A model generated the notes under the pieces. It was not told the origin of the DNA. It searched no databases and saw nothing but the letters and a program-made list of their open reading frames with translations. This document shows, one piece after another, positions 59,973 to 64,000 of a stretch of 64,000 nucleotides of DNA. Positions within the stretch are counted from its first letter, which is position 1, and the number at the start of each line of letters is the position of its first letter. The translations under genes were made by a program, and so were the position numbers. The DNA comes from Girardinichthys multiradiatus (Eukaryota; Chordata; Actinopteri; Cyprinodontiformes; Goodeidae), in NCBI RefSeq assembly GCF_021462225.1, contig NC_061808.1, positions 25,953,119 to 26,017,118 of the forward strand, written 5' to 3'.

Positions 59973-60901
59973 AATAACAAAAATGTTGCAGTATTGACTA
60001 TAGTAAACAAATGATGGATGTTGTCTCTTTGTACATTTTATACCATAAAAAAGAACTTTAATTGAGGTCTTTGGAGACAAAACAGTTGTACCTGAACATT
60101 TTCATCATCCACTGCAAATTAAGATTTTTGGTGAAATTCAAAATTGTTAAGGTGTTTATATTAAGCAAATTACACAAAATCAAACAATATTACAAAGCTT
60201 TATCAAATTTCAAAACTTAGTTCTACGTTTAGTGACTGCTGCAGTCTCTAAATTGTTTAAACCCTACAGCAGAACTTCCTTACAAAAGCAGACATCTGTA
60301 AATCTGGTGTGGTCTCGGGAACACCCGATCCAACCAATCAAGGACTTCATTAGTTGCATCACATGTGCTTGAAGATATAACACCTCAAATACTTTGACTG
60401 TTGAGTATGGGTCTAAAGTTTAATATATTAATATAATGACTGTTTGACCATGATATTTCATTGTATGGTACAAATGTGGCTAATTAAAGGGTCATTGTAC
60501 TGCATAAACAAAGAAAAGGATACACAAAGATAGCAAAGGTGAATGTTCTTTTAGATACAGCTGGAAACATAGTTTACGCATTTAAAGTTAATAGAACAGT
60601 GACTACACCACCTGGAGGTGACAAAAAGAGGAAGGGCTACAAGTCTGAACCCCAAGAAAACACAACTACTGACCTAGAAAACTTGAATAAATTTAGGCCG
60701 AACTATTTATGTTTTCTGTAATTAACTGGGTATTAATTAGCAAGCTCCATTTCAGAGTTCTGTGGCATGATGCACATGTTAGCTATGTAGGAAAACAACT
60801 GTTTTATTTTATTTTATTTTACTGGAAATTTTAGATCACAAGTACTTCACTTCATAATTAGAAGTGTTGATAAACTTCTGCATTGGAAGATACAGTAGTT
60901 T
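59973..60901 (+). repeat. Segment A, second copy, inserted between B repeats
   Basis: 929 bp, about 99.8 percent identical by eye to 52148-53076, in the same orientation. It contains the same 60-codon open frame (60539-60721), with one residue changed (Thr to Ala at residue 14). Confidence 0.93.
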
Positions 60902-61112
60902 CTTTAAATCGTGCAGAGGGATACTAAGGTATAGGTGAAATACATGACAACAATCTCATTAAAAAGACATTTTTCTGCCTCTCTTTGTATCATTGCTTCA
61001 CTTTCTTGCTCCCTCTTTCTCACTCAAATATGCAAAGGAGGCATTTCCAAAAAGATGCAAAGAGATCAAAAGTTGGAATTCAATAAATTTCACAGTCACA
61101 ACAAATTCACTA
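60901..61112 (+). repeat. Segment B, right copy (212 bp)
   Basis: Begins within the last base of segment A (a single shared T at 60901) and ends where unique DNA (CAGTGCAGCTTG) resumes. Direct repeat of 59755-59966. Confidence 0.92.
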
Positions 61113-61538
61113 CAGTGCAGCTTGTTTACATATTTGCTCCAATGTAATTCGCAGATCCTACAAGCTCATCTTGAAACCATCAGTGCCTTCTCAGATAGAT
61201 CATTTTCTGTATGATTGCATATGGAAAATCTTGGTTTTACAATATGAAGTTGTTAAAGGTCAAAAATGAGCACGTTCTCCTCCTCCATCTGGTTATGATG
61301 AATCAACTTTAACCTCTAATTTCTGCTGCATAATAGGTCTCATGTCTGCAACTCCAATCTCATGCTTTCAGTCTGTGAACCTCACATCTATTTCTTAAAC
61401 TAGGTCTGCTGAGTCATACACACACATTAGCACACACACAGTGAGGTCGCATGCAGTTGTGCAAACATACGTTTCAACAAATTTCCTCGTGCCATGTAAA
61501 AAGCACACATTATATGATCTGTTGTAGAGCATAAAATA
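61113..61538. other. Intergenic DNA, nothing recognised
   Basis: Unique sequence with a short CA-rich tract near 61415-61440. Confidence 0.3.
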
Positions 61539-62288
61539 CAGTGGCTTGAAAATAATTTACATCCCTTGAGCCTTTTCATCTTTTGTCACTTTACCACCAC
61601 AATTTCCATGGATTTTAATGGGATTTTTTTATGATAGATTATAGTTTATATTCAGCCCCTTTTATTCTGATGCATTTAATACAATTCAGGAAACCAACTG
61701 TGCTCCGAAGTCATGTATTTAGTTAATAGTTTCCCTGCATTTAATTTAATCTGTGAAGCTTTTCTGTGAAGGCTTCAGAGGCTTGAAAGAGGACACTAGT
61801 GAACAAGCAGCATCATAAAGAGCTGCATGTGGTTTTCTACAAACCAGGTATGGGCACACTGCAAATATGTGGCAGATGTTGCTCTGCTCACATGATAATA
61901 TATTAGACCATTGTGGCCCACACACAAAACACTGCTCATCACCCTGAACAGACCACCCCCACTGTCAAACATGGTTGTGGCAGCGGCATGCTGAGGAGAT
62001 GCCTTTCTTCAGCAGAGAAAAGGAAGACAGATGGAGCTAAACACAAGTCAACCCTGGACGAAAAAGACTTGAGAGAGGCTGGAAGTGACAAATCCCAAAA
62101 TACTTGCAGCTGTAGTTGCAGCAAAAGGTTTCATTATGGAAAAAACTAGTAACCGTGTCTCATACTGCTACTTCACAATTATGCACTACTTCATGTTGGT
62201 CTATTAAATAAAATACATGGGAGCTTTTGGTTGTAATATGAAAATTATTGAAAAGTTCGAGGGGTATGAAAGCTTTTAAAATGCACTG
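61539..62288 (+). mobile_element. Tc1-like element, internally deleted
   Basis: Ends CAGTGGCTTGAAAATAATTT (after TA 61537-61538) and GCTTTTAAAATGCACTG. The interior retains HTQNTAHHPEQTTPTVKHGC, DGAKHKSTLDEKDLREAG and the C-terminal SCSKRFHYGKN-type end. The region with the second Asp and the Glu is deleted. Confidence 0.8.
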
Positions 62289-64000
62289 GAGATGGTTAAT
62301 GAGGCTGGCGTGCTGATAATGTTCTCCTTAGGAGCTACTGGTTGTTTAAACATTAAAAAGAAAACATTTCTACTTATGTTTTTAAGAGGAGAAATTCACC
62401 AGTTTAAAATTGTGAATTTGACATGTTTCTAATGTTTTAACATCATATCTATTTCAGCATGCACCAGAATATTACCCCCTGAAAGCAACATTACAGCCTG
62501 ATGGCAAGAAGCAAGGTGATTATGATGATAATTGCTCACAAAAACAGAGGATGCTGTGAAACGCCATTATGCGTGCTGGTGGGTGGAGGCCATCATGTTC
62601 TTGTTGTGCCTAGTAACCACATCCACCTCTGCGCCCACCTTGCTCACAAATAGGTTCAACCACTTGAGCTCATGCACTCCTACAGTCCAAACATCCGTTT
62701 GGCTGAATTACTAAATCAGTTTAACCTCTTTGCTCTCATGCAATTTTTATATCCTCCTTCTACCTGTTTGAGTTGGCAAAATCAATCAAAAAGGATAGAA
62801 AAAGACATACAGACAATAAAGCCAACCTTCCGCTGAGAAGATTTAACTCCACTGAACAACTGAAGTGGATGGAAGAAAGTTCTCTATAATTGTATTCATC
62901 TCAGCAGTGTCAGGCTGACATGCTCACAGTTTGAAGATGAGCTTGATAACACAGTGTGATCTTCAAAACATCTGTTCTCTAAATCTGTCTTAATATGGCT
63001 GTAATTTGTTGCACATTCTTGCACAAAGAAAATATATTCATGCACCTTTACTTAATAATGTCATCTGGCATTGTTGTCCCTTGGCCTTATCCATTCAAGC
63101 AAATCTCTTCATTGCTAACGTTTGTGAACACTCCTTCGTATTTACATGCTTCAAGAGACGTCAGCCCTCATCAGCAAAAAATCAAGGTGAGGTTAATCTC
63201 CCTGGGGCGAAGCACAGCCACCAGCTGCATGTTTCTCACTTACCCTCCTGCCTTGCATCATGCTCTGATGATAGCCACAACAAGAGACCTAAAGTTGGAG
63301 AGACAGCATGCTGCAGGGCTCCTTGCTGAAGCAAAAACTGCCAAACTTTGCATCAGAATTTCTTTTTTGAAAGAGTAGGTGTACCCACATGTGTTCAAAA
63401 GTTCCACAGAGATAACTGTAACTACAAACCACAAGGTTGTTGATTTCCTCGAGGTAAATTTGCACTTTTTCCAAATGGAACACAAATTCATTGATCACCA
63501 CTGCTACTTAATAGATCCATCTGCACTGAGTTTGTGTCCAGCTATGATGAATGTAAGTGCACCAACGCCCTGCCCCCCTGCACACCATGAGAGAGAGGCT
63601 TTCCTGTGACACTGTCCATTAATGCCTTCTAAATGAGCCCTCCCGCATCTCTGAAAAGACATGTGAGATGTGTGAGACACCACAGACCAGTGTTTCCTGT
63701 CTTCCAGTAAGGATTTCCACGTGACCTGGCCAGCAGAAAAACACAAGATGCTGAAGTCCAGACTGCCTGAACAAAGGCTCAATGCAGACTTCAAAGGAAG
63801 CAAAGAAGCAACCAAGTGTTAATTTTTTTACTTCCTTTATTTTCACACAGTTGTGCTAATTTTTTTATGGTTTAAAAGTTGCTACGAAACATGTAACACT
63901 CAGAATGAATCACATGGACATCATATCTTCTTCAATATTCCACCATTGAGTGCATAGAATGTTCAGATTATGAATGTTTCTGACTTATATTAAAGTCATC
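62289..64000. other. Right-edge intergenic DNA, nothing recognised
   Basis: Several open frames of 60-127 codons, but none with a domain, splice context or repeat ends that I recognise. Confidence 0.3.

Overview
The window is vertebrate nuclear DNA, almost certainly from a ray-finned (teleost) fish. The two recognisable genes are split into exons with GT-AG introns, and the space between and inside them is packed with Tc1/mariner transposons and tRNA-derived SINE-like repeats of kinds common in teleosts. I do not name a species. There are no bacterial features, CRISPR arrays or operons.

Genes. From the left, napb (beta-SNAP, the NSF adaptor that recycles SNARE complexes) is complete on the + strand, with 11 coding exons between 4281 and 12421. 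After about 2.4 kb comes gzf1 (BTB/POZ plus ten C2H2 zinc fingers, a transcription factor) on the - strand, with 7 coding exons between 18946 and 14869 and a probable non-coding first exon near 20963-21130. The two genes are tail-to-tail, as I recall them to be in human 20p11.21, which supports both identifications. A small - strand ORF at 30328-30537 would encode a single-pass membrane microprotein that I do not recognise; it may be repeat-derived.

Mobile DNA. From about 21.5 kb to the right edge I find no host gene with confidence. Seven Tc1/mariner copies have both ends recognisable with flanking TA dinucleotides. One lies in napb intron 2 (DD34E). Three belong to a DD36E family (22513, 25309, 33364). 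One has 200-bp inverted repeats and a transposase broken by one stop (27811). One is DD38E (34505). One is nearly intact with a C-terminal frameshift (42687). About ten further Tc1-like remnants, two hAT-like MITEs nested in one of them, a LINE endonuclease fragment and two SINE-like families are also present. All transposases are broken except a 128-codon deletion derivative that keeps only the DNA-binding part.

Structural oddity. A 929-bp segment at 52148 recurs 7825 bp away at 59973 with two mismatches. The second copy sits between direct repeats of 212 bp, a B-A-B pattern that suggests a template-switching insertion or an assembly artefact. I did not find a convincing new multi-gene system. 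The most checkable novelties are the B-A-B insertion, the DNA-binding-only DD36E ORF and the unassigned membrane ORF.
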